Assembly (NCBI GenBank): GCA_964364855.1
Contig: CAYINU010000002.1
Span: 10,823 to 74,822, forward strand
Reading direction: 5' to 3'
DNA: 64,000 nt
Source of the DNA: CAYINU01 sp964364855
GTDB taxonomy: Bacteria; Margulisbacteria; Marinamargulisbacteria; CAYINU01
Shown here: positions 1 through 11,356 of the stretch, piece by piece
Numbering within the stretch: the stretch's first letter is position 1
Layout: each line of letters begins with the position of its first letter
Notes under the pieces: model-generated
The model's database searches: none
What the model was told of the DNA's origin: nothing
Seen by the model: the letters and a program-made list of their open reading frames with translations, nothing else
Position numbers and translations under genes: made by a program

Positions 1-1
1 C

Positions 2-1645
2 TCTTCTACGGTATTTGAGGTATTGCCCTGGCATCGGGAGCTGTTGGCCGGTCTGCTGGGTGCCAATGTGATCGGCTTTCATACCTTCGACTATGCCCTC
101 CATTTTGAGCGTGCCTGTTCGCGTTTTTTGTCGGTGGAGTGGCAAGACCACACGACATGCCGGACTGGGCACCAGAGCCGGGTCGGCGTATTCCCCATCG
201 GCATTGATGCGACGGTCTTTTCTAGGGCTGTAAAGCGACCGGGTGTCCAAAAGGAATTGCTACGCCTTGACGACCGTTTTGGCCAGGTCAAACTCATGTT
301 TTCGGTGGATAGGTTGGATTTTACGAAGGGGTTGTTGCCGCGTTTGGCGGCTTTCGAACGGTTTTTGGAGGACAATCCCGATTGGCGTCAGCGCGTGGTA
401 TGGCTGATGGTAGTGGTGCCGTCCCGCATTGAAGTTGACCTCTATAAGCGTCTCAAAAGCCAGGTGGATGAAACCGTAGCCCGGATTAACGGCCGCTTTT
501 CGACTCTGGAATGGCAACCCATTTCCTATTTGTCACAAACGGTGCCCTTTGATCAGCTCGTAGCCCTATATCACCGGGCTGACGTGGCACTCATTACACC
601 GATCCGCGACGGGATGAATTTGGTGGCCAAAGAGTTTGTGGCGTCCAAAGGCCACAAATCTGGCGTGCTGATCCTGAGTCAAATGGCGGGTGCCAAATAT
701 GAATTGCACCAAGCCTTACTGGTCAATCCGGTTGACCTTCAGGAGGTTGCGCATGCCATCCGGATCGCGTTGGAAATGCCGTTGGCCGAGCAGCGCCGAC
801 GCCTTCGCCTGATGGTAGTCCGGGTTCGCCGGCAGTCTGTGAAGCGTTGGGTAGCGCAGATACGAGACGCCCTGGCCGCTACACTGCCGTCCCGTATTCG
901 GGTGGGTGATGAAGGCCTCCAGCAGGAATGGAAACGCCATTTTCAGGTGGCGGTTTCCCGCACCCTGATGCTTGACTATGACGGAACCTTGGTCCCGTTT
1001 AACACAGATCCAGTCCGCTGTGCGCCTGACCTCTCGTTACGACGGCTATTGGCCAAATTGGCCCCGCATACCCAGGTGGTCATTGTCAGTGGGCGGGATC
1101 ACCAAACCCTAAAAACCTGGATAAAGGACCCCCGCATTGACTTGGTGGCCGAACATGGCAGATGGTTGCGCCAGGGGGGTAGGGTGATTGAAACGGCGCC
1201 AGACCTCAACTGGTGGACCTGGCTGAAGCCATTTTTAGAGGACCTCTGCGATAGGGTGCCTGGCACGTTGATCGAGGCCAAACGATATGGTCTGGTTTGG
1301 CATTACAGACCCGCTGATAGCCGTCATGCCAGGGATGCGTGGTCGCGTTTTTATGCCAGGCATGAGGGGGATTTTAAGGCGGCCAAAATCGACATTATCC
1401 TGGGTAATCATATTGTCGAATTTCAGCCGCATGGCATGAGCAAAGGACAGGCCATCTCAAGATGGCTAAAAGATCGACCGCAGTTTGCCATGGTGATCGG
1501 TGATGATGTTACGGACGAAACGATGTTTGGCATCGCCCGCCAACAGGCCATTACATTGAAAGTGGGCGACGGTACAACCCAAGCGGCCTTTCGGCTACCG
1601 GATCATACCGCCGTTTTAAACTTACTCCGCTTTTTGATCCGCTGA
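2..1645 (+). CDS. Trehalose-6-phosphate synthase / phosphatase fusion, 5' partial
   Basis: Two-domain enzyme that makes trehalose in the cytoplasm: a GT20 glycosyltransferase joins UDP-glucose and glucose-6-phosphate, and a C-terminal HAD phosphatase removes the phosphate. The reading frame is open from base 2, so the start lies before the window. The first codons read [10 protein letters not shown], the expected OtsA core, so an internal TTG at 23 is not the true start. Visible OtsA motifs are VDRLDFTKG (sugar-nucleotide binding) and [14 protein letters not shown]. The OtsB half has DYDGT (catalytic Asp pair, about 974-988) and [10 protein letters not shown] near the end. The last 24 bases overlap the end of gyrA on the other strand. 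OtsA-OtsB fusions are known in several phyla; the domain assignment is secure, the N-terminus unseen. Confidence 0.93.
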   Translation, partial: SSTVFEVLPWHRELLAGLLGANVIGFHTFDYALHFERACSRFLSVEWQDHTTCRTGHQSRVGVFPIGIDATVFSRAVKRPGVQKELLRLDDRFGQVKLMFSVDRLDFTKGLLPRLAAFERFLEDNPDWRQRVVWLMVVVPSRIEVDLYKRLKSQVDETVARINGRFSTLEWQPISYLSQTVPFDQLVALYHRADVALITPIRDGMNLVAKEFVASKGHKSGVLILSQMAGAKYELHQALLVNPVDLQEVAHAIRIALEMPLAEQRRRLRLMVVRVRRQSVKRWVAQIRDALAATLPSRIRVGDEGLQQEWKRHFQVAVSRTLMLDYDGTLVPFNTDPVRCAPDLSLRRLLAKLAPHTQVVIVSGRDHQTLKTWIKDPRIDLVAEHGRWLRQGGRVIETAPDLNWWTWLKPFLEDLCDRVPGTLIEAKRYGLVWHYRPADSRHARDAWSRFYARHEGDFKAAKIDIILGNHIVEFQPHGMSKGQAISRWLKDRPQFAMVIGDDVTDETMFGIARQQAITLKVGDGTTQAAFRLPDHTAVLNLLRFLIR

Positions 1646-4114
1646 CGGCGCTTCGTCTATTTCTTCCATCAGTCTTGCAAACGCGACGACGCGGTCATCA
1701 GAGTCCAACTTGATAATCCGAACCCCTTGAGATTCACGGCGCTGGGTGGAGATGTTTTGTATCGATTGCCTGCATAGCGTGCCGTTTTTCGTGACGATCA
1801 TCAATTCGTCTACCTTATGTGCGATCAGGGCATCCTGAACCTGTTCGCCTTTAAGTGAGGTTCGGAATTTCAACGACCGCACCCCAATGCCGCCGCGCTT
1901 CTGGGTTTTGAACTCGTCGATACGAATGGTTTTGCCATAGCCGTAGCACGTAATGAGTAAGAGGATGGATTTGGACTCCGGCTCGATGATGTCCATCGAT
2001 ACCAGGTAATCTTTGGGTCGCGTGGTGATGCCGCGTACCCCACGTGCCGTACGGCCCATGGCCCGGATTTGCTCTTCGGAGAAACGGATGCACATGCCTT
2101 GGGAGGTCACCATAATGATGTGGTTTTTTCCATGAGTCTTTTTGACCCAGCGCAACGAATCCCCTTCGTCCAAATCGATGGCAATAATCGGCCGGTTTTT
2201 AAAATGGATAAAGTCACGAACCGCAGACTTTTTGATGACTCCTTTTTGGGTCGTCATCATCAGGTAGTCGTCAGTATCAAAATTGCGGACCGGAATAACA
2301 GTCGTAAGGTGCTCATTTTCACCAAATTCCAGTAGGTGGGACAAGCTTAGGCCTTTGCTCTGACGGGAGGCTTCGGGGATTTGGTAAACCTTCATTTTGA
2401 AGACACGCCCCACGCTGGTAAAGCAGAGCAAGAAATCATGGGTGCTCGACACCATCAATTGATCGATGATGTCCTCTTCGCGGGTGGCCATCCCATTGAT
2501 ACCGCGGCCACCGCGCAGCTGGCTGCGGAACAGGGAAACGGGCATGCGTTTGACAAATCCTTTGTTGGTGAGGAGTACGGCGACTTGTTCGTCTGGGATC
2601 AGGTCTTCGATGTCAAACACTTCAAGTTCTCCACCGAGTTCAGTACGCCGCTTGTCTGAATAGTTGTCTTTGATTTCCAAGTGCTCGGTTTTGATAATGC
2701 CGAGTATGCGGCCATCGTTAGACAAGATATCCTTGAGGTCGGAAATGGTGACCAGGAGTTTTTGGAATTCGTCCTCGATCTTGTCCCGTTCCAAACCGGT
2801 CAGCCGCTGCAGGCGCATTTCCAAAATGGCCACGGACTGCTTTTCGCTGAGCTTGAATTTCGTCATCAAACCGCTGCGGGCTTCGTCGACATTGGGGGCT
2901 TTTTTAATGAGCGCGATGACGGCATCAATGTTTTGAAGCGCGATGCGCAAGCCTTCCAGAATATGGAGGCGGGCTTCGGCGGCCCTCAGATCAAATTCCG
3001 TGCGACGTCGGATGATGACTTTACGATGCGCGATGTAATGGACAAGGATTTCTTTGATGTTTAATGTCCGCGGGATGCCATTGACCAATGCCACCATATT
3101 GATCCCGAAGCTGGTTTGCAGCTGGGTATGCTTGTAGAGCTGGTTCAGCACGACCTCAGCCTGGGCGTCCCGTTTGAGCTCGATATAAATGCGCATCCCT
3201 TTGCGGTCGGATTCGTCCCGCAGATCGGCAATATCAGGGATCTTTTTGTCGTTTACCAATTCCGCAATTTTGATAATGAGGTTGGCCTTGTTCACCATGT
3301 ATGGAATTTCCGTGACGATGATGGCCTTTTTATTCTTCTTGCTGGATTCTTCAATGTGCGTTTTTCCGCGGACCGTGATGATGCCCCGGCCGGTCGTGTA
3401 GCCTTCCACGATGCCTCTGCGGCCGCAGATGATGCCGCCGGTAGGGAAGTCCGGACCTTTGATCAGGGTGCAAAGGTCCATGATATCGATGTCGGGGTTG
3501 TCGACCATGGCGCAGATGCCGTCGACCAATTCCCCCAAATGGTGGGGCGGAATGTTGGTGGCCATGCCGACTGCGATACCGGACGTGCCGTTCAGCAGGA
3601 GGTTGGGTAGGCGAGAGGGCAGGACGGTGGGTTCTTGCAAGGATTCATCGAAGTTGGGAGCAAAATCGACCGTTTCTTTTTCGATGTCGGCCAGCAATTC
3701 CATGCTGATTGGGGCCATGCGGGCTTCGGTATACCGCATCGCCGCTGCATTATCGCCGTCGACAGACCCATAGTTGCCCTGGCCATCGATCAGGGGGTAG
3801 CGCAGTGAGAAGTCTTGGGCCATCCGGACCAAAGAATCGTACACGGCCGAGTCACCGTGGGGGTGGTATCGACCCAGCACGTCGCCCACGATTCTGGCAC
3901 ATTTTTTGTAAGGTCGACTGGAGGTGTAGCCTGCATCATACATGGCATACAAGATCCGGCGATGAACCGGCTTTAGTCCGTCGCGGACATCAGGAAGGGC
4001 ACGGCCCACGATGACCGACATGGCGTATTCCAGATACGAGGACTTCATCTCCTCATCGATGGAGATCGGTTTGTATGCGGATACGATTTCGTCTGGTAGT
4101 TGGGATTCGTCCAT
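1622..4114 (-). CDS. gyrA: DNA gyrase subunit A
   Basis: 830-residue breakage-reunion subunit of gyrase, which introduces negative supercoils together with GyrB. The N-terminal topoisomerase IV/gyrase core is complete. The catalytic tyrosine lies in [10 protein letters not shown], and the quinolone pocket [10 protein letters not shown] keeps the Ser and Asp of susceptible enzymes. The C-terminal beta-pinwheel carries a GyrA box written [10 protein letters not shown], a variant of QRRGGKG that still marks it as gyrase rather than ParC. The ATG is preceded by AAGGAG, 13 bases after the gyrB stop, so the two subunits are co-transcribed. The 3' end overlaps the trehalose gene by 24 bases tail to tail. 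Confidence 0.97.
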   Translation of the reverse strand: MDESQLPDEIVSAYKPISIDEEMKSSYLEYAMSVIVGRALPDVRDGLKPVHRRILYAMYDAGYTSSRPYKKCARIVGDVLGRYHPHGDSAVYDSLVRMAQDFSLRYPLIDGQGNYGSVDGDNAAAMRYTEARMAPISMELLADIEKETVDFAPNFDESLQEPTVLPSRLPNLLLNGTSGIAVGMATNIPPHHLGELVDGICAMVDNPDIDIMDLCTLIKGPDFPTGGIICGRRGIVEGYTTGRGIITVRGKTHIEESSKKNKKAIIVTEIPYMVNKANLIIKIAELVNDKKIPDIADLRDESDRKGMRIYIELKRDAQAEVVLNQLYKHTQLQTSFGINMVALVNGIPRTLNIKEILVHYIAHRKVIIRRRTEFDLRAAEARLHILEGLRIALQNIDAVIALIKKAPNVDEARSGLMTKFKLSEKQSVAILEMRLQRLTGLERDKIEDEFQKLLVTISDLKDILSNDGRILGIIKTEHLEIKDNYSDKRRTELGGELEVFDIEDLIPDEQVAVLLTNKGFVKRMPVSLFRSQLRGGRGINGMATREEDIIDQLMVSSTHDFLLCFTSVGRVFKMKVYQIPEASRQSKGLSLSHLLEFGENEHLTTVIPVRNFDTDDYLMMTTQKGVIKKSAVRDFIHFKNRPIIAIDLDEGDSLRWVKKTHGKNHIIMVTSQGMCIRFSEEQIRAMGRTARGVRGITTRPKDYLVSMDIIEPESKSILLLITCYGYGKTIRIDEFKTQKRGGIGVRSLKFRTSLKGEQVQDALIAHKVDELMIVTKNGTLCRQSIQNISTQRRESQGVRIIKLDSDDRVVAFARLMEEIDEAPSADQKAE

Positions 4115-4127
4115 GGTGTCTCCTTAA

Positions 4128-6086
4128 TTAAACGTCGATCCAACGGACCGTTTTGGCATACTTTTCAATAAATTCGCGGCGAGGCTCTACTTTGCTGCCC
4201 ATCAGCAATGTGAAGATTTCATCAGCCTCTTCGCCGTCCAGGAGGGTGACTTGCAGCATCGAGCGGACCTTGGGATCCAACGTGGTCTCCCAAAGTTGAT
4301 CGGGGTTCATCTCACCCAACCCTTTATAACGTTGAATGTTCACGCGCTCACGACCGATTTCGGTCAGCACTTCTTCGAGCTCTTTGTCGTTGTAGGCATA
4401 GCGCTTGCTGTTGCCTTTTTTCACCAGGTATAGCGGTGGCTGCGCGATGTAGAGTGCGCCGGCCTCGATGAGCTGTCTGGCGTGGCGGAAAAAGAAGGTC
4501 AAAAGCAGGGTCCGGATGTGTGCACCGTCAACGTCGGCATCGGTCATAATCACGATTTTGTGGTAGCGCAATTTGGCCAACAGGTCGGCGGCTGTGGGTG
4601 GGTTGTCGGTGTCCTCAGTGGCTGGCTGGAGGCCAGAGATGGCCTCGGGTCCGATAGCGGTAATCAGACAGCGTATTTCTTCGTTACTTAAAATTTTATC
4701 CAAGCGTGCCTTTTCGACGTTCAATACCTTGCCGCGTAACGGCAGGATAGCCTGGAAGTTGCGGTCGCGTGCCTGTTTGGCGGATCCGCCGGCGGAGTCC
4801 CCTTCGACCAGAAAGATTTCGCATTTGGATGCATCTTTTTCCGAACAATCGGCAAGCTTGCCGGGCAGTGCCAAGCTTTCTAGTGCGCCTTTGCGCCGTG
4901 CCAGATCCTGGGCTTTGCGGGTGGCTTCGCGGACACGCTGGGCCTCCAGGGCCTTGCCGACGATGGAACGGCCCACCTTGGGGTTGGTCTCGATGTAGTC
5001 GGTAAGGCCTTCGTCCAGCATCGAGTCGACCAGGCCTTTGACTTCGGAGTTGCCGAGCTTCGTTTTGGTTTGGCCTTCAAATTGGGGATTGCGCAGCCGC
5101 ACCGAAATGACGGCCGTTAACCCTTCACGCAGATCGTTTCCGGTTAAGGGCGTCCCATTTTTACCCAGCAATTCATATTTTTTTGAAAAACTATTCATTA
5201 CCCGAGTGAGAGCCGAACGGAACCCCACGACGTGAGTACCGCCTTCTCGGGTGCGGATGTTGTTGGCAAATGACACCAAGTGTTCGTCGTAGTAGTCACT
5301 GACATACTGCATCGCGACCTCGACTTCGTAGTCGTTGCGGTCTTTTTTCAAATAGATCGGAGGCGAAAACAATGGCGTTTTCCCATCGTTTAAGGTTTCC
5401 ACATAAGACTTGATACCGCCTTCGAATTGGTAATCCCGAACTGTGGGGACTTCGAATCGATTGTCTGTGAACAAAATCCGAAGACCGGGGTTGAGATAGG
5501 CCAGCTCCTTTAACCGAAAATCAATTTGTTCGGAGGTAAAGTCCACTTCCTCAAAAATCTGGGCATCTGGCTTAAAAATAACCGTTGTACCCGTCGGAAG
5601 GTTGGGAGCCGCTTCCAGAACGCCGGGAGACTTGACTGGCTTGCCTCGCTTAAAATCCTGGGTGTATTTTTTATCATCGCGATAAACAATGACCTTGAGC
5701 CATTCGGCCAGGGCATTTACAACGGAAACGCCTACACCGTGCAAACCACCGGATACCTTGTACCCTTCGCCCTCAAACTTACCGCCGGCATGCAAGGTAG
5801 TTAGGACAACTTCGACGGCAGGAACCCCTTTGTCTTTTTGGATATCGATCGGAATACCGCGACCATTGTCTTCGACGGTGACGATGTTATCTGCATCAAT
5901 GGTAACTTTCACCTCGGTACAATAGCCGGCCATGGCCTCGTCGATACTGTTGTCGACGACTTCGAAAATCAAATGGTTCAGGCCGGACTTTGCAGTAGTA
6001 CCGATGTACATGCCCGGCCGTTTGCGCACTGCTTCAAGGCCTTCGAGGACCTTGATATGGGCAGCTGTGTATTCTTGTGTTGTCAT
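4128..6086 (-). CDS. gyrB: DNA gyrase subunit B
   Basis: 652-residue ATPase subunit of gyrase. It shows the GHKL ATP site (EVVDNSIDEA, DNGRGIP, GGLHGVGVSVVNAL) and the TOPRIM domain with EGDSAGGSAKQ and the DADVDGAHI metal site. The length is that of the compact Gram-positive/cyanobacterial form, without the extra insert of proteobacterial GyrB. The ATG has a GGGAG ribosome site. It lies 163 bases downstream of thiS with its own likely promoter, and 13 bases upstream of gyrA. Confidence 0.97.
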   Translation of the reverse strand: MTTQEYTAAHIKVLEGLEAVRKRPGMYIGTTAKSGLNHLIFEVVDNSIDEAMAGYCTEVKVTIDADNIVTVEDNGRGIPIDIQKDKGVPAVEVVLTTLHAGGKFEGEGYKVSGGLHGVGVSVVNALAEWLKVIVYRDDKKYTQDFKRGKPVKSPGVLEAAPNLPTGTTVIFKPDAQIFEEVDFTSEQIDFRLKELAYLNPGLRILFTDNRFEVPTVRDYQFEGGIKSYVETLNDGKTPLFSPPIYLKKDRNDYEVEVAMQYVSDYYDEHLVSFANNIRTREGGTHVVGFRSALTRVMNSFSKKYELLGKNGTPLTGNDLREGLTAVISVRLRNPQFEGQTKTKLGNSEVKGLVDSMLDEGLTDYIETNPKVGRSIVGKALEAQRVREATRKAQDLARRKGALESLALPGKLADCSEKDASKCEIFLVEGDSAGGSAKQARDRNFQAILPLRGKVLNVEKARLDKILSNEEIRCLITAIGPEAISGLQPATEDTDNPPTAADLLAKLRYHKIVIMTDADVDGAHIRTLLLTFFFRHARQLIEAGALYIAQPPLYLVKKGNSKRYAYNDKELEEVLTEIGRERVNIQRYKGLGEMNPDQLWETTLDPKVRSMLQVTLLDGEEADEIFTLLMGSKVEPRREFIEKYAKTVRWIDV

Positions 6087-6115
6087 GATGAAACTCCCTC
6101 AGGTCGTTAAGTGTA

Positions 6116-6124
6116 AATATAGCA
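6116..6124 (-). promoter_or_regulatory. Possible extended -10 promoter of gyrBA
   Basis: Minus-strand TGC-TATATT lies about 30 bases before the gyrB start. The TG motif plus TATATT fits an extended -10 box; no convincing -35 is seen 17 bases upstream. The call rests on pattern alone. Confidence 0.4.
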
Positions 6125-6249
6125 CGAGCTCAGGGTCTTTTTTAAGAGTTTATGTTGTTAACAGAATCGCCATTGTTACCTCATCGGTCTACGCCTCTTC
6201 AACGCTTCGGTTCTTTACACTTGCAGGACCCAAAAGGACGAAGTGGATT

Positions 6250-6459
6250 CTACCCCCCACCCACAAACTGCACGATCTCGATGACGGCCTTTGATGGGAT
6301 TACGGTGGCGTCAAAATGCTGAGACTGGTAGATGACGCCATTCATCTCGATGACGCGATGCTTGGTATCTAATTGTAGATGGGTGAGTAATTCGGAAAGG
6401 GTCACGTGGTCTTCCGGGAGCTGGGTCGCTTTACCGTTAACTGTGATGACTAAACTCAA
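6250..6459 (-). CDS. thiS: Sulfur carrier protein ThiS
   Basis: 69-residue beta-grasp protein ending FVGGG, the C-terminal Gly-Gly that is adenylated and thiocarboxylated to deliver sulfur to the thiazole of thiamine. The stretch VIEMNGVIY followed by VIEIVQFVGGG is typical of ThiS. The best start is a TTG at 6459 that overlaps the lepB stop codon, so translation is probably coupled. Upstream in-frame codons lie inside lepB. No thiG, thiF or thiO is next to it, so its partners must lie elsewhere. A MoaD-like role is possible, but the small size and ending favour ThiS. Confidence 0.8.
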   Translation of the reverse strand: MSLVITVNGKATQLPEDHVTLSELLTHLQLDTKHRVIEMNGVIYQSQHFDATVIPSKAVIEIVQFVGGG

Positions 6460-7052
6460 TGGACAACCTGTACCCGGGCGGGTGGCCAGTAGATGAATTC
6501 GGCGATACCGATGAGGTCCTTTTTGGGCACAAAGCCCCACACCCGCGAATCCGCGGAATTCCCACGGTTGTCTCCCAACACAAAGTAATGGTCACTGGGA
6601 ACGGTGATGGGGCCAAAAAAACTGTAATCCGTATCCACATTTACACCCGGAAGATCCAGGAACTGGTCGTTGACATACACGTCGCCGCGTTGAATAAGGA
6701 TGCGATCCCCGGGCAACCCGATCAGACGCTTAACAAATTCGCGATTATCTTTGTAAGGTGACTCGAACAATATGACCTCGCCTTGACGGGGTATGCGGTA
6801 GTAAAACGGGATCTTGTTAACAATGACCCGATCCCCGATCTGAAGCGTGGGAATCATCGACCCGGAAAACACCAGAGACGATTGCAAGATGAATTGCTTG
6901 ATGAGTAGGGCGAGAATGATGGCGCTACCCAAAGTCTCAGCCAGTTCCACCACCCAGTATGTGGCGGGACGGCGTTGCTTGAGGTTTTCCTTGTATTCTG
7001 CCCAACGGTCCATCCAAGAACGCATAGGCCGAGGGACCCATTTTCGTGTCAT
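6456..7052 (-). CDS. lepB: Signal peptidase I
   Basis: 198-residue membrane peptidase that removes signal peptides from exported proteins. One N-terminal membrane segment (about residues 37-56) is followed by the catalytic serine in SGSMIPTL (Ser65), the catalytic lysine in REFVKRLIGLPGDR (Lys108) and the box GDNRGNSADSR. The Ser-Lys dyad is intact. The short form with one anchor resembles Gram-positive and cyanobacterial enzymes. The start has no Shine-Dalgarno; instead a TATAGT box ends 6 bases before the ATG, suggesting a leaderless message. thiS follows with an overlapping TTG start. Confidence 0.96.
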   Translation of the reverse strand: MTRKWVPRPMRSWMDRWAEYKENLKQRRPATYWVVELAETLGSAIILALLIKQFILQSSLVFSGSMIPTLQIGDRVIVNKIPFYYRIPRQGEVILFESPYKDNREFVKRLIGLPGDRILIQRGDVYVNDQFLDLPGVNVDTDYSFFGPITVPSDHYFVLGDNRGNSADSRVWGFVPKKDLIGIAEFIYWPPARVQVVH

Positions 7053-7058
7053 TGCAAC

Positions 7059-7064
7059 ACTATA
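7059..7064 (-). promoter_or_regulatory. -10 box of a leaderless lepB promoter
   Basis: Minus-strand TATAGT lies 6 bases before the lepB ATG, so transcription would begin at or within a base or two of the start codon. There is no Shine-Dalgarno and no good -35. The same geometry occurs at proB, the Xre gene and the permease. Confidence 0.45.
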
Positions 7065-7084
7065 TCCTGTCTATTGCTGATGTA

Positions 7085-7115
7085 CTAGCGGGGGGCTAGC
7101 TTCGCCTGATACAAT
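7085..7115 (+). promoter_or_regulatory. aroF promoter with a small inverted repeat
   Basis: TGA-TACAAT (7107-7115) is an extended -10 box about 40 bases before aroF. An inverted repeat CTAGC-(GGGGG)-GCTAG (7085-7099) sits just upstream of it and could be an operator. No standard -35 is visible. AGGAGG precedes the start codon. Confidence 0.5.
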
Positions 7116-7156
7116 GCCTAAACTGTGTGGGGGTTTTCCCAGGAGGATTAAGGATC

Positions 7157-8185
7157 ATGATTATTGTGATGACACGTGAAGCAACAGACGGTGACATTCA
7201 AATCATCGTCGAAAAAGTGGAAGAACTGGGACTGAAGGCCCACGTTATTCGTGGGATCATGAATACCGTGATAGGCGCGATCGGCGAAAACAAGGACAAA
7301 GAGCGGGTCAACTCGTTTGTGAATTACCCTGGGGTAGAATCCGTTATGCCTATTGCCAAACCGTATAAGTTGGCCTCCCGCACCTTTAAAAAAGAAGATA
7401 CGGTATTTTCCGTAAATGGCGTTCAATTCGGCGGCGGTAATTTCGTGGTGATCGCAGGGCCATGTTCGGTCGAATCCGAGCAGCAAACCCTGGAGGCTGC
7501 TCGGGCCGTTAAAGCCTCCGGCGCACAATTTCTGCGCGGTGGGGCTTTTAAACCCCGCACCTCGCCCTATAGCTTTCAAGGTCTCAAAGACGAAGGACTG
7601 CGCATCTTACAAAAGGCCAAGCAAGAAACCGGTCTTGGCATCGTCACCGAGTTGGTCACCCCGCAAGACGCGCCGTTGGTGGCCGAATATACCGACATTA
7701 TTCAGGTGGGCGCGCGCAATATGCAAAACTTTGGCCTGCTATTGGCTGCTGGCAAAACGAAAAAGCCGGTATTACTCAAGCGTGGCATGTCCGCGACCAT
7801 CGAAGAGTTTTTGATGTCGGCGGAGTACATCATGTCCGAGGGCAGCTATGACGTGATCATGTGTGAACGGGGCATCCGGACGTTTGAAACGGCATACCGC
7901 AACACATTGGACCTAAATGCTGTCCCTGCACTCAAATTACTGACGCACTTACCGGTGTTTGTTGATCCCAGCCATGGCACGGGCCGGCGGGACCTTATTC
8001 TTCCGATGAGTAAGGCTGCCATTGCGGCAGGCGCCGACGGATTGATTTTGGAAGTCCATCCGCATCCTGAGCAAGCCATGTCGGATGGCCCGCAATCCCT
8101 AACCCCGAAAGAATTTGACACCCTGATGAAAGAAATCCGGCCGTTCGTGGAAGCGGCCGGCAAAAAGCTGCATGCGATTAAGTGA
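7157..8185 (+). CDS. aroF: 3-deoxy-7-phosphoheptulonate synthase (DAHP synthase)
   Basis: 342-residue enzyme that condenses phosphoenolpyruvate and erythrose-4-phosphate, the first step of the shikimate pathway. The N-terminal ~70 residues form the ferredoxin-like regulatory domain seen in Thermotoga-type DAHP synthase, the site of feedback control by aromatic amino acids in that family. The barrel carries [32 protein letters not shown] (VGARNMQNF), CERGIRTFE and [11 protein letters not shown]. The ATG at 7157 follows AGGAGG; an earlier GTG in frame has no ribosome site. It overlaps purL by 14 bases, so it heads the operon aroF-purL-unknown-recG. Confidence 0.96.
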   Translation: MIIVMTREATDGDIQIIVEKVEELGLKAHVIRGIMNTVIGAIGENKDKERVNSFVNYPGVESVMPIAKPYKLASRTFKKEDTVFSVNGVQFGGGNFVVIAGPCSVESEQQTLEAARAVKASGAQFLRGGAFKPRTSPYSFQGLKDEGLRILQKAKQETGLGIVTELVTPQDAPLVAEYTDIIQVGARNMQNFGLLLAAGKTKKPVLLKRGMSATIEEFLMSAEYIMSEGSYDVIMCERGIRTFETAYRNTLDLNAVPALKLLTHLPVFVDPSHGTGRRDLILPMSKAAIAAGADGLILEVHPHPEQAMSDGPQSLTPKEFDTLMKEIRPFVEAAGKKLHAIK

Positions 8186-10424
8186 GTCGGATCTTAATCA
8201 GATCCGGGTGCTACTCGGACGAGATCCGTCTGTCGTTGAGTCCTACGTGTTTGATGCCATGTGGAGTGAGCACTGTTCATACAAAAGTAGCAAACGTGTT
8301 CTGAAGGCCCACTTGCCTACCCAAAGCGCCGTAGTGGCATTGGGCATTGGCGAGGATTCTGGCATTTTCCGTTGGACTCACCATGAGGGAAAGTCTTACT
8401 GCATCGCCATCTCCCACGAATCACATAACCACCCATCCCAGATTTTACCCATCGAAGGTGCCGCGACTGGCGTGGGGGGGGTGGTGCGGGATGTGTACTG
8501 CATGGGTGCTGATGTAATCGGCGTACTGAATTCCCTCCACTTTGGGATTCCTGAAGGGCCGGATTCCCACGTTGAGGAAATCGCGACCAATGTGGTCGTG
8601 GGGGTATCCGATTACGCCAACCCACTGGGGGTTCCGGTATTGGGCGGGGAGACCGTTTTTCACCCCTCTTATAACGACAATTGTTTGGTGAATGTGGCCG
8701 CGGTGGGGCTTCTCACCGAGGATCGCATCATCCGTAGCCGGGTGCCCGAGCGGGCCGCCCGCGAGCCCTATGACGTGATTTTGGTGGGCAAATCGACCGA
8801 CGCCACTGGATTTGGGGGGGCCAGCTTTTCATCGGCCACGCTAGACGAAGAAGATACGTCTGCCAATATGGGCGCGGTTCAGGTCCATGACCCGTTTTTA
8901 AAACGGGTCGTGGTGGAGGCTATTCGGCAATTGCTTAAAGAAGTGGAAACGACGGGTGTCGAAATCGGATTCAAAGACCTGGGTGCCGGGGGTATAGCCT
9001 GCGCAACGTCCGAAATTGCAGCTGCCGGAGGTTTCGGTGTAACGGTGGATCTGGATGCGGTGAACGTGGCGATCCGGGATCTGCCTTCCGAAGTGATTGC
9101 CGTTTCGGAAACACAAGAGCGATTCTGCCTGGTGGTGCCCCGTAATTTTAAGGACCGGGTTCTCCAGATTTTCAATGATGACTTTGCGTTGCCTCAGCTG
9201 TATCCGCATGCCGGAGCAGTGGTCATCGGCACCGTCAAAACCGAGCAAACCTTCACCCTGCTGCGAGCCGGACATGTCGTGTGCGATTTGCCTGTAAAAG
9301 CGATTACCACCGAGGTTTCTGCCCATCGGGAATCTATTTCTCGGCCGATCAACCGTACTGCTGCCGATCCCGCGCCGGTACAGTCCGAAGTCGTGGCTCA
9401 AGCCTGCCAAGAGATCGTAGCCCATCTCAACGGCGAGTCCAAATATTATGTGTATCGTCATTTTGACCAGGCGGTGCGTGGGGAGACGGTGTGCTATCCG
9501 GGTGAAGTTGATGCTGTCGTTACTGCTCCGGTTCGCGGGTTGTTTACGGGGTTGGCGGTGAGTATGGATAGCAACATCTATGGCAATCACGATCCCTATG
9601 TGTCCGGTGCTTATGCCGTTGCCGAGTCCATTCGCAACGTCGTTGCGGTAGGGGGTGTCCCGCTGGCCCTGACGGATTGTCTGAACTATGGCAATCCGGA
9701 AAAGCCCGACGTCTTTTTCGATTTCGAAGAAGGCGTCAAGGGCATTGCCGATGCAGCGCGAAAATTAAATCCCTTCGGCGAAGAGCCCATTGCCATCATT
9801 TCCGGCAATGTTAGTTTTTACAACGAATCCAAAAAAGGCCGTGCCGTGGTGCCATCGCCTGTGGTGGCATGCTGTGGGCGGGTCGATGATTTTCGCCGTA
9901 TTCCCGGCATCCCTCTAAAGGCCGCGGATTCGGTTTTGATTCGGATCGGGGGGTATTATCCTGAGTTTGGTGGAACGGCCCTCTCGGACATCCTTCGGGG
10001 CCTCAATACCGTGGCGCCGCAGGTGCGGTTTGAGCTGGAATGCTTGGCTAATCATGTGGTTTGGAATCTCATCGCCGAACGGATGGTATTGGCTTGCCAT
10101 GACATTTCGCAAGGTGGGTTGTGGCTTGCTGTTGTGGAAATGGCGTTAGGGGCCCGCGCGACAGGAACTATCGGAGTGCAGCTACAGTTGCCGGAAGGGG
10201 TGCATCCGTTTTCCTGGCTGTTTTCTGAAAATGGGGGATTTGTGATCGAAGTATCAGCGGACAAAATAGGCGACGTCCGACGGCGCTTGACCACGGCAAA
10301 CGTTCCTTGGGATGAAGTCGGTATGACCCAATCCCATCCTACTCTCAACGTGACTCAGCAAGGTAACCTGATCGTGAACTGGCCCCTGGCCGATGTGGCT
10401 GTAGTATGGAAACGACGGGCATGA
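8172..10424 (+). CDS. purL: Phosphoribosylformylglycinamidine synthase, PurL subunit
   Basis: 750-residue ATP-dependent amidotransferase subunit of purine synthesis. It is the small-PurL type that works with separate PurQ and PurS, unlike the ~1300-residue proteobacterial fusion. Motifs [31 protein letters not shown] and GNVSFYNES are present, with two repeated AIRS-like halves. The ATG lies 14 bases inside aroF, so translation is probably coupled; no strong ribosome site is visible. purQ and purS are not nearby. Confidence 0.96.
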   Translation: MRLSESDLNQIRVLLGRDPSVVESYVFDAMWSEHCSYKSSKRVLKAHLPTQSAVVALGIGEDSGIFRWTHHEGKSYCIAISHESHNHPSQILPIEGAATGVGGVVRDVYCMGADVIGVLNSLHFGIPEGPDSHVEEIATNVVVGVSDYANPLGVPVLGGETVFHPSYNDNCLVNVAAVGLLTEDRIIRSRVPERAAREPYDVILVGKSTDATGFGGASFSSATLDEEDTSANMGAVQVHDPFLKRVVVEAIRQLLKEVETTGVEIGFKDLGAGGIACATSEIAAAGGFGVTVDLDAVNVAIRDLPSEVIAVSETQERFCLVVPRNFKDRVLQIFNDDFALPQLYPHAGAVVIGTVKTEQTFTLLRAGHVVCDLPVKAITTEVSAHRESISRPINRTAADPAPVQSEVVAQACQEIVAHLNGESKYYVYRHFDQAVRGETVCYPGEVDAVVTAPVRGLFTGLAVSMDSNIYGNHDPYVSGAYAVAESIRNVVAVGGVPLALTDCLNYGNPEKPDVFFDFEEGVKGIADAARKLNPFGEEPIAIISGNVSFYNESKKGRAVVPSPVVACCGRVDDFRRIPGIPLKAADSVLIRIGGYYPEFGGTALSDILRGLNTVAPQVRFELECLANHVVWNLIAERMVLACHDISQGGLWLAVVEMALGARATGTIGVQLQLPEGVHPFSWLFSENGGFVIEVSADKIGDVRRRLTTANVPWDEVGMTQSHPTLNVTQQGNLIVNWPLADVAVVWKRRA

Positions 10425-11356
10425 AAACCAAGCTGCTGTTAGCGGTGCTAACCTTTCTCATCCCCTCGGGGATGGTTGCGGCGTCACCGGTGGTCGGTAC
10501 GGCAGATGTGGCCCAAAAATTTGAGACCGCACTGCGTTGGGAAAATGCAGGGCTCTGGGTGCCGGCGGGCCGTGCGTACCGCGACGTGCTGCAGCTGATT
10601 CCCACAACACCTGATGTGCAGGAAACCTCTTTTTATCGACTCTACGGTGCGGTGGCAACCTATCGTCTGGCGATGGTTTCTGTTCAAACCGCGTATACGG
10701 GCCTGGCCAAACTGACGGATCAAGTCAGTACGTTACAGTCGGTATCGGATCACGTCGATGCGGCCTTGGCTCAGTTAACGGCATTGCCGGCCCTTTCGCC
10801 TGCAGAAAAATTGTGGATGAGTTTGTTGTATAACGCCAGGGCTACGCTGGGCGTGGCCATCACATACCATTTACTCAATGGTGTTGTTTGGAAGCATTAT
10901 ATTATCTATCCCTTGGACGGCTTGTCCGGAATCCTGGCCACAGCTGCGTCGGACTATCGACGGTCTTTGGCGTATCTCGATCAAAAGCCAGCCAATCCGA
11001 CGTCTTGGTGGCGACGGCTGTTAATCTGGCTCCATATCCGAGACGCCGATACACCTGCCTTTTACCGGTTGGTTGACCAACACATGGCCCAGATTGTTCG
11101 CGTCGAAACGCCCGAGACGGTTAACCTGACTTGCCGGGCTCTAAAAGCCAGCGACGTCAAAAAAGCTGAGCAAAACCTGGTCCGTCTCTATTTGCGGAGC
11201 TACCAGGCCCGACAGGTGATTGGCAATACCCGCATCGTTACCCGCCTTCGGGATGCGGATGAGGCTAACCTCGAAGCGGTGATCGGGAACCGGCGCCTGT
11301 TTAAAACGATCGATCAACTTGCCCAATCAGCAGGATTGCTTTACGACCTGCGATGA
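10421..11356 (+). CDS. Exported helical protein of unknown function
   Basis: 311 residues that I do not recognise. The start [17 protein letters not shown] is a clear signal peptide with a likely cut near VAAS-P, so the protein should be in the periplasm or at the surface. The rest is mostly alpha-helical with short spaced helices reminiscent of tetratricopeptide-like folds, but I see no clear repeat or catalytic motif. ATG overlaps the purL stop in an ATGA, and its own stop overlaps recG the same way. A second ATG at 10406 is in frame but would lengthen the n-region and lose the tight overlap. Confidence 0.75.
   Translation: MKTKLLLAVLTFLIPSGMVAASPVVGTADVAQKFETALRWENAGLWVPAGRAYRDVLQLIPTTPDVQETSFYRLYGAVATYRLAMVSVQTAYTGLAKLTDQVSTLQSVSDHVDAALAQLTALPALSPAEKLWMSLLYNARATLGVAITYHLLNGVVWKHYIIYPLDGLSGILATAASDYRRSLAYLDQKPANPTSWWRRLLIWLHIRDADTPAFYRLVDQHMAQIVRVETPETVNLTCRALKASDVKKAEQNLVRLYLRSYQARQVIGNTRIVTRLRDADEANLEAVIGNRRLFKTIDQLAQSAGLLYDLR

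Noticed and set aside
2069..3773. Long open frames on the plus strand opposite gyrA
   Set aside because: They mirror gyrA in antisense, have no family likeness and no ribosome sites.
6250..6540. Longer thiS starting inside lepB
   Set aside because: The extra N-terminal residues are just lepB read in another frame and do not resemble ThiS; the TTG at the lepB stop gives the usual length.
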